Source of the DNA: Centropus unirufus
Lineage: Eukaryota > Chordata > Aves > Cuculiformes > Centropidae
Direction: 5' to 3'
DNA: 64,000 nucleotides
Assembly (NCBI GenBank): GCA_013397695.1
Contig: VYZI01000240.1
Span: 684,180-748,179, forward strand
Both the position numbers and the translations under genes were made by a program. The notes below the pieces were generated by a model. The model saw nothing but the letters and a program-made list of their open reading frames with translations, ran no database searches and was not told the origin of the DNA. This document shows positions 11,862 to 25,640 of the stretch, one piece after another. The stretch's first letter is position 1. Every line of letters starts with the position of its first letter.

Positions 11862-14800
11862 TAAAGAACCTTCTGGAAAGTCACAAAGTATTTATGAATA
11901 CAAAGCATTAACTGACACATACGAGTGTAAAGGTGTAACATAATGAAGACCTTTCTGGCTGGGAAATTCACCCTGTTCCTTAGCATGCATTCCTGCAACA
12001 GTTATTCTTCTGGGGAGGGAGGGAGGAGTCTAAGAAATGTGAAACACAGCTGAGAGACACACATAATTAACAAACTGACTTTCCATGATCAGCTAATTTT
12101 ATTATCATTTAAATTGTTAGCTCCTCATTGTATTTCACCACCCATGCATCTCTAATAACAAATAGCTGTAATAATTACAAGCAATACCTGCTGTGATATG
12201 AATAGGATGATATGAACAACAAAATTACTATAATCAATCAGCAGCATCACATGGTTTAAATTTGCAGAAATACAGGAAATTCTGGGAACCACTGCAGCAC
12301 CAATATCCTTTAAATTATCCCAAAATATTACACATAAGCTGAGAAATGTAATAGGATTTGCTCATATGAACTGAGCACAGTTGAAATGCATTCCGCCATC
12401 TTAACGAGACATCAGTTTTGCTCTCTAGGTAGCAATAAGAAGAGATTGCTAGGAAAGATTCACATATTCGTATGTGTGGGGGTGGTGGTTTTGTGCATCA
12501 TAGGTAGAGAGAGATAGATGTATTGACACACAGATTATCTGAAAACCTGCTGAGATCTTTCCTTGATGAGGAAATACTGAACAAATACAGTTGTTCTATG
12601 CCTGCAACCTTGAAGAGCAATGGTGACGAGCAGTGTTTCTCTTGGTTGCAGCAAGTGTGTTTGAGCATTGTCAGAACGCTTCTGGGAAAGCAGGAGCAGA
12701 CAGAGACATCACTGTGCTGACAGTTGCAGGTTTGCTGGGCTGAAGTTTGCACCCCCTTTCTTCACTGAGCTGACAGCAGGAGAGAAAGACGCTGAAATGA
12801 TGTAAAGCTGTTTCTTTCTGCATTTGTTTTAAAGGAAGGGCTATGGGACTTGTGCTAACATCACACTTGAATGATTAACAAGCATGATGGCAGTAAGCAA
12901 AGCACACCTAAGAAACCACAGTAAAACCAACCTGGGACACAAGACCAAGAGAGAAAATGTCTGAAGCTACTACTATGCTTGCTTTCACTTTAATAAATGG
13001 CAGTTGCTGAGTACTGCAATCTGAACAACCAGCCCACTTCAAGAATTGCAGCTCTCAGGAGCAGCCCTGGGGCAAGAAAAGCCCCATCACCTCTTCACAT
13101 GGCCCCACTTGAAAAATTTTGTCTAGCCACAGACCAGAAGATGTTCTACTGCTTTGACCCATCAAGTACCAGCACAATCACTTGGCTGGCGCAGAGACCA
13201 GCTCTAGCTGGGCCCCCTCGCTGTACTGGCCTGGCACCACACTGAGCTCCTGAGCCCGCTAGGGGTGGGCTTTAAACTAGACACTGCTTCCACCTCTCAC
13301 TGAGTCAGGAACAGGGCTGGCTTTGGGAAGGCACTTGCTGAATCTGGGATTGTTCAGCTAGGCTGGTTTTTTGTCCCTGTAGGAGGACCTTTGATATGTC
13401 CTATAAGATTATTTACGGACCAGGACCAAGGTCTTGAACTAGATCTGTTTTTATGAGAAGACATTGGAAAGAGCACATCAGTAAAATCTCATCAGGATAC
13501 CAAAATAGATGTTGGTTTTAATACATCCATACTCAGCAATAAATCTCTTTTCTTTGACAGGTTTTTTTCTCTTTTTTCTCTGATTTATTTAATTTGTAAC
13601 CTCTACAGGGAAGATCTCTGGCTATGTGTTTTACAAAGGTACCTTGACATCTAGTTTCTATGGGGACACAAATTACCATTTTCTTAATGACATGTGGAAT
13701 TTGAAAAAGAGCTATTTGATCGTAAGCATCCATTTTTTTCTTCTATTTTTTGTGATACATGAATGCATCTAGCTAGAATCACGCTGCTTGCACAGGGAGA
13801 GCAATCAGTGAGCTGGTTGAGTTCATGTCTCTGGGCATTGGCTAGCACCAACAATGCCAAGGCCAGGGTCTGGTCAAAGGGTAGAAGAGCATGCGCTTCC
13901 CACATAAGCAAGTAAGCCCCAGCCTGATGACATGTCTAGCTAAATGCTTCCATTTTAGCTTCCATTGGCTTTAATCTATGAGCATCCACTTTTTCCCCGA
14001 AGTCCTGTAACTGCTTGGCACTTCCACTGAAGCCCACAGAACCCAATCCAGAATGTTTTCCCGGTTTGTATCACATACAAAACCTGAAGCCAATTCCCCT
14101 AAAAACTGCCAGAATTTCGCCTTTCTTGCCTAGGATTTGGCAAACAGTATAGCTCTGTCCCTACATTGTTTCCTTGGAGCAGTTAATCTGCTCTGACTGT
14201 GCTCAGGTGTGGAATTCCAGCCTGTGAGACTCTGCTCTTCACCTTGGGTCACAAATTCAGCTGCTTGCATTTTTACTGAATGCTTGAAATCCTTGAGGAA
14301 CAGGACAACTCCCCCACTTTTTTCCCTAAAGAGAAAATCTCATACTTGAGCTATATTCTGATTGGACAATAATGGACAAATATCTTGAAATTCAGCATAG
14401 TTTTTCAAGTTGAAGATCCATTGTCACCAATGGTAAACAGAATACTATTTGTCAATTAGAGGTTAATTTATGTCACTGGCAGATAACCCTTCTTTCTGAG
14501 ACAGCCTGACACTGAAAACAACTGTGGAAACTCTGATGGGCAAAAAGCATCACCATCTAAACGCAAATAAGCATGCAAGATTTAGATGTGCATTTTAATA
14601 TTTGTGCTACCTTTTTTTCTCCTTTCTACTTTCCCCCAAACAAAAGAGAAAAGAAGAAAGAAAAGTCAGTCCTGTGCATTTCTATTTTCCATGCAGCCTG
14701 CCACAGAAAGTATAATTAATTTTTAACTTTCTGTGTGGATTTGCATTTAAATTAATATTCGTGGGCAAGGGAAGGGAAAGAGAATGAAGCTCATCTTTTA

Positions 14801-16454
14801 TTTCATTAATGACAGCTATAGAGGAAACTACAGAGAAACAAGAAAACAGATATTCTGATGAGCCTGGAGCTTGAAACAACATTCCCGGAAAGGACTTCCT
14901 ATAATCCAAAGGATCAAACCTTAAACCTAAGAAAGCGAGGAGATGCTGAATGCATTATGCTGTTGCAGGGCACAGCAGTCAGGCAGCGAGTGCCCAGGTG
15001 CAGCAGTGGGACATACCTGTTCTGCCTGACCCAGAGAAGCAAGCGTGCAGTGCTGCCTCCCCACACCTGGGCTTTGTGCTTGCTTTACTGTCTGCGTGAT
15101 ATTCAGGCACTGCACAAGGATGTGCACTGTCACTGCAGGGGGGAGTCCTTATCACTATCTACTACTACCTAAAAGGAGGCTGTAATGAGGTTGATGTTGG
15201 CCTCTTCTCCCAAGTGACAGGAGACAGAACAAGAGGGAAAGGACTCAAGCTGCACCAGGTATTTGGCCATCCTTGTGGTCCCAGAAAACAAGCAATAAGA
15301 CGTAAAGGACTTTTTTAAAATGCTGTTGCTTTCAAAATTTTTGTTCATGTTCAGCCTGTACCAGATTCTGAGGGAATAAACAGTGTTGGCCCTTGCAATG
15401 AATATGGTATGTGATACACTGTGCGTAAGAGAACTGGTAACACAGATCATTACCTCCTCACTTGAGAAAATTCTTGTTTGAATACTGCTGTAATCAACAA
15501 AAATGGTAAGTCCATTTACATAACAACTCTCCACAGAGCTGCATGAGGGGCAGACAGAACTGATGAGGTCGCTGCTTTACCCTGCACTGCTTGCATGCTC
15601 TCTGAATGTGGTATGGTGCAGCACAGCAGGCTTTGGGACCTCATGATTTTCTTTCCAGTATCAGAAAGGACCTGGTGGTTCTACAATTGCATCCAATACA
15701 GCAAAGATGCCTCCATCACAGTGTACTGGACAGAGAGGAATTCTACCTATTCTCTAACTATGTTTCTTTAAAAACATTTCTTAGTCCAGGGGAATATTGG
15801 TCTCTCCAGCCTTTAATTTAATCAGGATGCATTCCATCACCAATCCATAATAAAAATGCTTTTTTTTTACCTAATGGAGGCAACAATGCCATCAACAATT
15901 AAGTGAACACATTTGAATGGACATGATGTCTTCTTTATGAAATTAACTTCTCATTATTTCATTGATAAACTCACCACACTGAAAATGAATGCCCAATAAT
16001 AAAAGGACTATATTGTAGTTTGGAAAAGGTAGCACAGAACTGCCCTGCTTTGATAGCAGATCAGACACTACAATGTGAGCCTGAAGGTCTCAGTCACGTT
16101 CCCATGTCCTTCCTGGAAGAAGTTTATTTGAGCTAGTTTAATTCCCCCATCCCACTGCTTTAATCAGGTTGAAGAAAAGCTTCAGTGCCTCAGAAGCACT
16201 GCCGCGGGGCTTAGGAAACTACTCTTCCTATCTTAGCTCCACAACAGAGGACAAATAACTTTCCCTCTACATACTGCAGTTCCCCTGCTGCAAAATAAGG
16301 CTACACTGCCTTTCCAGCAAATAGAGACAAAATGAGGATAAACAGGAAACATGATTGATTCCAGGTCACCTCCTGTGCACAATGTGAGTGATGCATTAGC
16401 CCACATGGAGAGCACAGGACCTGCCATCCCAAGCTCTCCTGGCAGGAAATGAGC

Positions 16455-16538
16455 CCAGGCAGGCTGTCTGCACATCAGCCATAAGTCAGCCACGTAGAAA
16501 GAAGAGTAACATGCTTAAAACTGATCTACAAACTTCTT
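16455..16538 (+). repeat. 84-bp direct repeat, copy A
   Basis: This segment pairs without gaps with 18115-18198. I count 11 mismatches in 84, about 87% identity. It begins with ccaggcaggct and ends with acaaacttctt. Flanking sequence does not align clearly. It could be two pieces of an unnamed interspersed repeat or a local duplication followed by divergence. Confidence 0.85.
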
Positions 16539-18114
16539 TTCCACAGTAATACAGGCATGGCTCATGAGAGACTTCATTTTGTTGATATTGCTCAGGGAGC
16601 ATATTTATTCTCCTACTCACAGAAAGACGTTTCATCCCAATCTATACAGCAAACAATTAATGGCCTTTGAACACCTCTACTGATTTCCCTCTGTAATGCT
16701 TTTGCCACAACTCATCTAGACTCTCTGTGAACTCTGAACTTGTACTGAAATGGCAGAATATTAAAAAAAAAATCCTTCCTGTTACTATATATTTAAACCT
16801 GAGCAACATGTGTTGTTCAAAGCACATAAATCACAGGCATAAACTTCTGTTTGTTCTATTTCTGTCATTCAGTAACAATTTTTAGAGCTGACCTTCTTAT
16901 TTGCAGGCAGAAATAGTTGAAAGTTTTTACAAGTATTTTTGATGCTGTAGAAACATGGCTTTTTTTCAGAATTCAGAGTTGTTTATGGAGAAAGAGAGGT
17001 TGTATATTTCAAACCCAGAAAAAAAAACAACAAAAAAATGGTCTTGTGTTCAGTGACTGGCTTACTGGATCCGTATTAGCCTCTGGTTTTTCATATATTG
17101 TTCTGTTTTTACTTTTTCCACCTCCAAATTTTCTCTCTAAACACATGTATACATTAACTTAGACGATAAACTCTCTTTTCTTTGTCTAAAAAATAAAACT
17201 GTCTTTGTCTAAAGTTTTGGTAACTTCTGGTTGCCAGGCCATAAAGTTAAGTTTGCCTGCCTTAAGGAGAAAATACAGACTCATTGACTGGTACAGGACA
17301 TCGGTTACCTCTCTGAGTTGGAAAGCATGATACCTGCTTGTGTTTATTTTGACTAAATAAAAAATATAATCCATATTACCCCTAAAACTACATAAAAACA
17401 TAAGCATGCATGGAAAACAAGCTAGTGTCTAGATTGCAGTCTTAAACCCACATCTAGTATGTGTCACCACAACAACAAAAGAGATGGAGAAAAAGTTAAG
17501 GCTTTCTAAGGTTTATGCTAAATAATAAAAAGTCTATCTATAGCCAAAATGGAAAAAAAAAGTATACACAAATACCCTCCTTTCCCCCAGGATTAAATGC
17601 CTGTACATTTATCTAGTAAATCTTTTTCATATCATACAGGAAATGTGGCTATACTTGACCACATTCAAAGCTTGCCTCATATCAAAGCATCTAGCCAACA
17701 CTGACATAGCTACTTGGTTCAAAATGGAAAGTTTATGACAGATCTTCAAAACCTCAATAGCAGTGCCATATTTTTAGGCATCAGAAATGTGCCTTCAACA
17801 ATGGTGTTATCACACAGTCATCTTGGTGTAACTTAAAACAGCCCTTGGCAATGGTCAAATTTATGTGTTGTCAACTTTCTATGTGGGCATACAGCAGCCA
17901 CTGCTCTTACCTAGTGCCTACTGGGGTTATCTACAGGAAAAACTGGATTGCTCCTCTAAAGATAAGCATATTCTAGAAAAGCCCTCATCCACTGTAAGAC
18001 TCTAAGCTTTCCACAATTTCAGAATTCCCATCTATTTCTGTAAGTGATTACTTGTTTTCAAACATTTTAAAAAGTGGTGAAAATACTTTGAAAGAGAAGT
18101 TAGTAAGTAAAACA

Positions 18115-18198
18115 CCAGGCAGGCTCTCTGCACATCAACCATGGGGCAGCCATGGAGGAAGAAGTGTAACATGCTTAGAACTGATCAACAAACTTCTT
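18115..18198 (+). repeat. 84-bp direct repeat, copy B
   Basis: Second member of the pair at 16455-16538, in the same orientation and 1.66 kb downstream. The best conserved parts are ccaggcaggct, tgcacatca and gtaacatgctt plus the final acaaacttctt. No coding role is evident: the surrounding open frame at 18052-18408 has no recognisable domain. Confidence 0.85.
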
Positions 18199-21100
18199 GA
18201 ACAAACTTTAACAAATGTAGCCCCAGAGACTGGTTTCTTTTTCCAGAGTCTCTTGAGGCATCCAGACCTACCTGTGCCTCTATTTGCCAGATACAACGTG
18301 AGGAGTTTGGGTCCTTCATTGAAAACTTGGATACAAGACTTGGTGGAGACAAGAATTAGTTTCAATCTAATGTTGGTTGGAAGAGCATGGTTAGGTGACC
18401 ACAAATAACTAAATGCAAGACTGAAACACAGAGCTAGATGTGCAAGGTCACCTAAAATCCATTAGTAGCAATGAAAGCTAGGCAGTGGACAAAGCCAACT
18501 CCCGTTTTACATTAGCACAGCTTGCGGATGAGCTGCAGATCCAGTATAACTTGCACATTGATTATTTCAATGGTGAATCATTTCCAACAGCAAATATATT
18601 CTTCATCATTGCAGTTTGGGGGCGATTTAGAAAGAGTCAGTACTGCTCCCTGACACATCATTTTTATTGTGAAACAATTGTTCAACTTCTTGTCTTTGAT
18701 GTATTGCTTTAATTAAACTGAAACAGTGTCAATTATCAAGTTTAGTTTGAAGGATTTCTTCTTTAGGTTATTCTTAGGATTTGTTTCCTGCCATGCTCAA
18801 ACAAAAAAGTAAATATATAAACAGGCTACAAATACAAGAGAGAGCATGTAAACAAATAGAAACAAATTGCATAGCAGGATGACATCCTTCACATTCAAGT
18901 CTAAACAGCCTCCCTTGCTCTTGTCCTGGTACCAAATTACCCCCAGAACTACACCTGCTTCTTAGGTCAGACCTTCTCTTGACCCTGAGGAAGCAAAGGG
19001 CTGCAGAAGCTGTAAGGCAGAAAAGACCTGGGGGACAGTCTGGGCTTAGGAGTTGAAGCCACTGCCTCTCCAACCTGTCTAGTAGATATACCAAGACCAT
19101 TTGTCATTCTTTGCTCATGCTGTCCCAGATTTTTTGAAGAAGGAGGTGGGTTCCTCTTATTCTGACATGGGAGATTTACTTCCTCTTATCCAATGCTGTT
19201 ACCAATGTTGGCTCTGTTTCACAAGTTCTTGGAACATTTCCTACAGACCCATTCCATGCAGCTTCTTGTGAGAAAACTGTTGGATCACTCTGCAAAGCCA
19301 CCGGCCCAAATCTTGTGTCCAAAAGACCATGGTGACCAAAACCTGACGTAGATGCGGAGCACATTTCCAGGCCTGACATGATTTTTATCCAGCTGTAATC
19401 AACAGTCTTCTGTCTTATGAAAGAACACAAGATGCTTTTCATAAATATGAAGACCCATTGTCTTCAATTCTTTGAATGAACATTAAGCCTATATGAATCT
19501 GCTGAACACCAGGTTACCACTGGAAGTCTATCTGTTCTTCAGACAAAAATGTAATACCCAAGTTTAAATTGATGTAGGAGCTGTTTAAAAAACAAAACTA
19601 CTTTGGCATCTTCTATTAGCAGAACAGTAGGCTTTCATTCTTCATTTTACCTGAGACTAGATGTTCTCTAGGACCTAGATTGTTTTGGTAGGGTCTTGCT
19701 CTATTCTTTTCTCAATTAAGCCACAGACAGTAAGATAAGACACATTGTAACTAATGATAGGCAATTGTGATAGACAAATCTTGTTGGTTTTCATCTAGAT
19801 ACATCAATTATATGTACTGCAAAGGCAAGAAAAGCAAAGAATCTAGATATGAAATTTCCTTTTCTTAATGAGGCATTTAAATTGCATCTCACATTTGTTC
19901 TCCAATTATTTACATAGGATGTCATTTGTGATGCATTGTTAGAGGCCTGTAAATCCCAGCTGGGAACAAGAGAGCAGAGAGGGCCAGATCTGCTTCAAGC
20001 TACTTCTCGGTAGATTCACTGCCTTTTCTTTTGTTAAGTTGCTCATCTGAAAGATATCTGTAATCCTGCTAATGAAACACAGTAACAGCTGCCAAAAATG
20101 GATAAATAATGTGAATTTCCATTAAAGTTTTTTTTTAACTTGCTCTTTACTTTTTCTATTGCTAGTTTAGTTTAAATATTGCTGCTTTTTCTGAAGTTCA
20201 TTTGTCTCTATAAGTATTTAATGGATAGTCTGGCGTTTGTGTTTTAAACACCTTGCTCCATCTGGTTCGATAGGTCATTAGGCATATATTTAATTTATGC
20301 TTCGTCCCAAATGTTTCTTACAGGATCACAGCCAAAATGGACAAAAGATTCCAAGGAAGATGAAAGGCAGGTTAATTATTCTTATTATATACACGAGAAA
20401 ATGAATCTCAAAAGGGAGAAAGCATCTAGTAAAAAACTCACCCCAGTCAATAGTGTGATTCTCACTGGTTTTGAATCAAGTCTGAAAGACTTAAGTCTTA
20501 GACATCACATTAATTTCAAGTGTGAATCAAGGACCTCAAAAATCCCAGTTGGCTTTCTGGCTTTTATTGTTATCTGTAGAAGACCATAATGCTTTAAAAA
20601 TATGAACCCTAAAAATCATGCTTAAGATCCTATGTTACTAAATTCGCTGCTTCTAAGCCAGCTGGATGAGCCAAACCTGAACCATATATTCCCAATTCAG
20701 TACATTATGAAAATAGACTTTATAACCACATGTACATTTCAGAAAGCAAAACTGCAGGGAAATCTGATCAGATGTTTTCCAGAATTATTTAATATTTCTT
20801 TCTGCACAACTTATAACAAGATTCAAACGCTCATGAAAAGTGGACTATGGGTGCCTAGTTTGGTGCTTGCTCTCATTATTAAGTCCAATATTTGGGAGCA
20901 AGAAGTTATATGTCGACATGCCAGCTAGGAGTGTCCAAACCCAAGTTCTGGGCTTTAGCATTGTCAAGAAGAGACACATGAGTCAGGGCTTGCATGGGAG
21001 GGTTATGGCCACATCTCAGGATGCAAAATAGTGCCTGAGAAGTGCATGGCACCTTCTGAAGGACTACTCGGTAGCTACAACACTGTGATTGCAGCTGGAG

Positions 21101-23123
21101 CACTCCAGGCACTGCCTGTCCCTTTTGAACACTGGCCAGAAGTGGTCTTCTCCAATTCCAACACAGAATGTGTTGGGAAAGAGGAGATATTTTGCGGTCT
21201 AAGGTAAATTTTCAGTCACTTTGAAGGTGAAAATCCTGAGGCTAACTCAGTTTAGATTGTTTATTCTTTTAACTGTGTTACATGAATGACCCTGTTTTTA
21301 TTTTGTGACTGTCTGTACAAAAGAAATAAAAGTATTTCCAAATTTCACAGGTGTAGTTCAATTATTTTGAAGAGCTGAGGCATAAAGTCAAGTTATGCAA
21401 GTTATATAGCACCCGACAGACACTTGTATTTCATAGAGACTGTTTTGCACAGATATGCCACAAATAAGCTGAAAGAATATCATCCTTCTGATACTTCTTC
21501 CTGCACACTATGCAGAAGCAGAAAGCAATTTACTCCCAGATCAGATCTCCAAGCTAGGGAGGAAGATGGTAGTGACTGAGTTTTGTGGCAGGAGTTGTTG
21601 CTTACTGTGTGCTTATCCTTGCAAAACAAAAAGTAAAGAGTATGTACAAGCCTTACTGTGGGAGTAACAACAAATTCAAGAGTTTCTAGTAAACTGCGTT
21701 ATGTTGACAGGCACAGAGAACTAAAAAGAGCTTAGGGTTGTGTCATTTGAGGGACTCTGAAATTCATTGTAAACTAATCTTCTATAACTATCTATTGTGG
21801 GATTTAAGACAAACAAAAAATAAAGTACAAATATAAGAGGAAATAGATATCATGTCTCCTCCTAATCTAGTCGTTTTCATTTACAATGTCAACACAGATG
21901 AATGAGCAATTTACTCAGATGAAATCACCGTACTTCTTAGTGCCCATTTGCAATAACTGCCCATCCCTAGGGATTTGCCTTCATTGTTAATTTACAACTG
22001 AGTTGTTTTGAATGCAGAGAGGGGAAAATCTATTGAAAAAAATAGTTGGATGTGACTGCCAACCCAATGCATTCCACAAATCTGCCCTGGGGATGTAATT
22101 CTGGGTCTATGAGCTCTGCAGTCAGACAGCCTGCACAGAAGGATATTGCCTGTCTCTTTGAAAATGCATTCATATATGGATTTGAGCTGTGACTCTGGGC
22201 TAGCATGAACTACTTAGGATAAAAACAGGGAGCAAACAGTTTGACATTTGATAAAAGACACAGACTTTGCAGCTGATTTTCTGTCCAGATAGCGCATCCA
22301 GCTCTAGGAGACTCATGGCAGGATTGGGTTGTTACCCTTACTCCAAAATATTAGCCTTATCAAAGCCTGATGTCCTCATATAGAGCAGAGGAAAGATCCC
22401 TCTGGAAGGCTCTATGCCCTAGATATAACTTATTTGAGTCTCTTCAGTTTGTGAGACACATGAAGGGCTCCTGGTTGACTGACAGGTGAAGACTATGAAG
22501 TCATCTTTAGAAAGCCATAAATAGCATAATTCAGCTTCTCTGAGTCCCCAGCAGGTGTATTCATCAGGCATATAAGGCTCTCCAAGCTTCAAAATTGACA
22601 GATTTCATTAACTTTCTTCAACTTGAGAATCCAGCTGTAATAGACAGTGTGGAGAAATCAGAGGAACTGCAGGTTCTCAGCAAGACTGTGTTATCAGACA
22701 GTCCTGATTACACAGAGCCGGTAGGTAAGGCACTGGCTTAGCAGTCACTGTTCTCACTGGTACTGCTCTTAATGACTAATCCCCACAGCAGCCTTTCCCA
22801 TCTCTCTGAGCCTTGCAGTTTAACATCACAGTCAGCCTCTAGAAGAAAATTACATGAAACAATATGAACAGTCATCTTTTCCAGCAACAGGTCTGCATCC
22901 AGCTTTCGTGTGTTAACACAGGTCTGCCTCATTCCTTAAGCACTTGGTTTTGGAATCACGTTACCAGTTCTCAGATGTCATTAGAAATAGACAAGATGCT
23001 GATTCAGAGCGTGGAAACCCTCAGTAGACTTTTTGGAAAGGAGAAAAGAAAGAGGATCTTCTGCACTAAATGGCTATTTTAGTACTTTTAGTACCTTTAA
23101 GCAATGAGAAATTCTTCTCTTTG

Positions 23124-23782
23124 TTCTGCATGAACCTCATGAAGATCAATGGGGCCAAGTGCAAGGTCCTGCACCTGGGTCAGGGAAAACCCAGGCACAA
23201 TTAAAAGCTGGGCAGGGAATAGACTGAGAGTAGCCCTGAAGAGAAAGGCTTGGGGTTGTTGGTGGATTAAAAGCTCAACATGAGCTTTGTCATGAGACCT
23301 CACCTGGAGTAGCGCATTCAGTTCTGTAGTCCTAAGCACAGGGAGGACGTGAACATGTTTGAGGGAGTCCAGAGGAGAACCACGAAGATGATCCAACAGC
23401 TGGAGCACCTTCCATATGAGAAGAGGCTGAAAGAGTTGGGCCTGTTTAACCTAGAGAAGAGAAGGTGCCTGGGTGACCTAATAGCAGCCTTCCAGTATTT
23501 AAGTGGGGCCTACAGGAAAGCTGGGGAGGTACTCTTAATCAGGGAGTGCAGGGATAGGATGATATCAGGAAGACATTGGGAAGAAATTTTTTCCTGCGGG
23601 GGTGATGAGACACTGGAACAGGTTGCCCAGAGAAGTCATGGATATCCCATCCCTGGAGGTGTTCAAGGCCAGGTTGGAAGAGGTTTTGAACAACCTGATC
23701 TAGCAGGAGGTGTCGCTGCCCATGGGAAAGGAACTAGCTGATCTGTAGGGTCCCTTCCAACCCCAACTGTTCTGTGGTTCTT
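23124..23782 (+). mobile_element. CR1 LINE, 3' end of ORF2 and 3' region
   Basis: The copy begins at a catgaacctcatgaagatca-like stretch and continues with ggccaagtgcaaggtcctgc, the C-terminal ORF2 region. It then has gagacctcacctggagtag, agaggctgaaagagttgg, gaacaggttgcccagagaag and gtgttcaaggccaggttgg. It closes with gggtcccttccaaccccaac and a ttctgtggttct tail. A 130-residue open frame (23349-23741) spans the conserved C-terminal part, but no catalytic reverse transcriptase region is included. 5'-truncated and inactive. Confidence 0.95.
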
Positions 23783-25381
23783 CACCAGGCCAGTTTGGTT
23801 TCCACTGCTCTGTGTTTTGAAGATCTGCTCCAGGGTTTTAGGTGAACAATAATCTGTTGGTTTTAAAATACCGCTCTCCTTCCTGCTGTCACCCTACTGA
23901 CAGGATACTCTGAGGAGAAGTGAGCTAGAGGTGGCCACAGGTCATTTTGTGGGAGGAAGAGGAGAGAACATGCAGAGGCCTCCCCAGTAGCTGGAAATAA
24001 TTGTGTGATATGGTACTTCTGCTTATGTTTGCCCTCTCAGATGGTAAGGTACCTCCTTGGAATGCAATAAAAATCGTATTTAAGACACCTGAAAGTCAAT
24101 GGGAGTGTTTGTTAGACTAAGTGAAATGGCATGTCGGAAAGGTCTGTACGGGAGCCTCTGATCTGAGAAAATATCTCAGTGGTTTTCCAGGGAATATAGT
24201 TCTTAGGATCACTATAGAAATATCTGTAAAAATCAGTTGGAAGACTGTATGGCAGGCTTCTGAAGTTTCACAGTGTCCAGAAATAACAATATTTATTCTT
24301 GAGTGCCATCTACTGACTATTTCTCCCCTAATGATTTACTTTTACTGACATTGCTTATTTTAAAATACCGTATGTAACATCTATTAGCTTAGATGGGGTG
24401 CAGGCTGCACTTCTGGAGCTGAAGGATTAGAAGCTAATATTTCATTGGGACAGCTGTCAGCTTTTAATATTCCTTATTCCTTGAGCATCTCATTCCCCTC
24501 TGCAAAGTGGGAAATTCCTCATGTGATATTTTCAGTTCTCTCTTCAACTTCTGTTTTCCTTCCACTCATCACCAGCCTTCCTCCCATCTGCCATTCCCTT
24601 CGTTCTTGCTTCTTCTCCCTGGAGAGCAATTTCTGGCCTTTCTAACCTCAGCCTTCTGATTTCAAAGAGTAGCTCTACTTGGGCTGCCTCCTTGAGTTTA
24701 TTATAGTGTTGCTAAGGTCTTTTTACCCCTTCTCCTCCCAGTTCTTCCTCTTCTTTCAAGAGCTTCTCTCAGCAACTTTTTTGCAGTAACCTTGAATATA
24801 TTTAATGACCACTGACTCCACTATATGACCTCTTCTACAGATATTTTATTTTAGTTATGTGATACCTGGATTCGCATTATTATGATAGTTTTTCATTTTC
24901 TGTCTGTAAGATTCCCTCCCCCAGCAGTCCAATGTATTTTGCAAAGATAAAAATAAATTAAAATAAGTTAAAGAGTCATGGACAAGGACAAGATCTTGCA
25001 AAGTTTAGCCTCTGAAGTATTTCTTTCCCAGTTGAAAATATAATCTTTCCAATTAAGGAAAACACCAGGTACCTAACTCATTATAAGCAATTAAAAAATG
25101 GGGAAAAAAAGACTTCCTAATATACAATTAGGCTTTGGTTTCATTTCACTTTTGCCACATACCCAAAGGAATGAGGAAAATACTAGCATAGTCATGTAGC
25201 ACACAGCACCAGTTTGATTGAGGCTTTTTTGGCCATAGTTTATATAGTACAATGTGATGGCCAGTAACACCCAGGCACTCAGCTGCCTCTCAATTTCAGG
25301 TAGAAAACATCAAGCAGAACAAGTGTAGACATTTGTATGATACCACTATGGAACCTTTTTTTTTTTTGTCTGCAACATATT

Positions 25382-25640
25382 TATATGTGGAACTTCTTCC
25401 CAGAGGATTTTGCTGAGGTCAAAACTTTAAGTAGGTTTAAAAAGGATTAGACAGATTCATGGTGGGCAGGTGTGATATTTGCTATTAAGCGTGACAGCTT
25501 GGATCTAACATCTGTTACAGAAAGCTCCTGCAGAACTGATGGCTGGAAGGCTGCAGCAGGGAAACTGCTGTTCTGCGCTAACCCTGGTGGGTGCTGCCAG
25601 TCCCTGCCAGGAGCAGTAGCTACAGGGAACAGGGGCTGAT
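25382..25640 (+). repeat. Ancient CR1 LINE relic
   Basis: The part 25388-25480 follows the text of old CR1 subfamilies: tggaacttcttcccagagga, then gaggtcaaaactttaagtag, then aaaaaggattagacagattc and atgg. The later part is looser. Divergence is clearly greater than in the other copies, so this insertion probably predates them. Confidence 0.5.

Noticed and set aside
8602..19409. My first reading of five intron 2 blocks as exons of an unknown extracellular protein joined to exons 1 and 4
   Set aside because: Once exons 2 and 3 of TECRL were found, the true protein ran continuously without these blocks, and the phases at the 8702 block did not match its supposed neighbour.
20311..20589. 92-residue plus-strand open frame after a good acceptor
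   Set aside because: No domain and no clear donor; antisense to TECRL.
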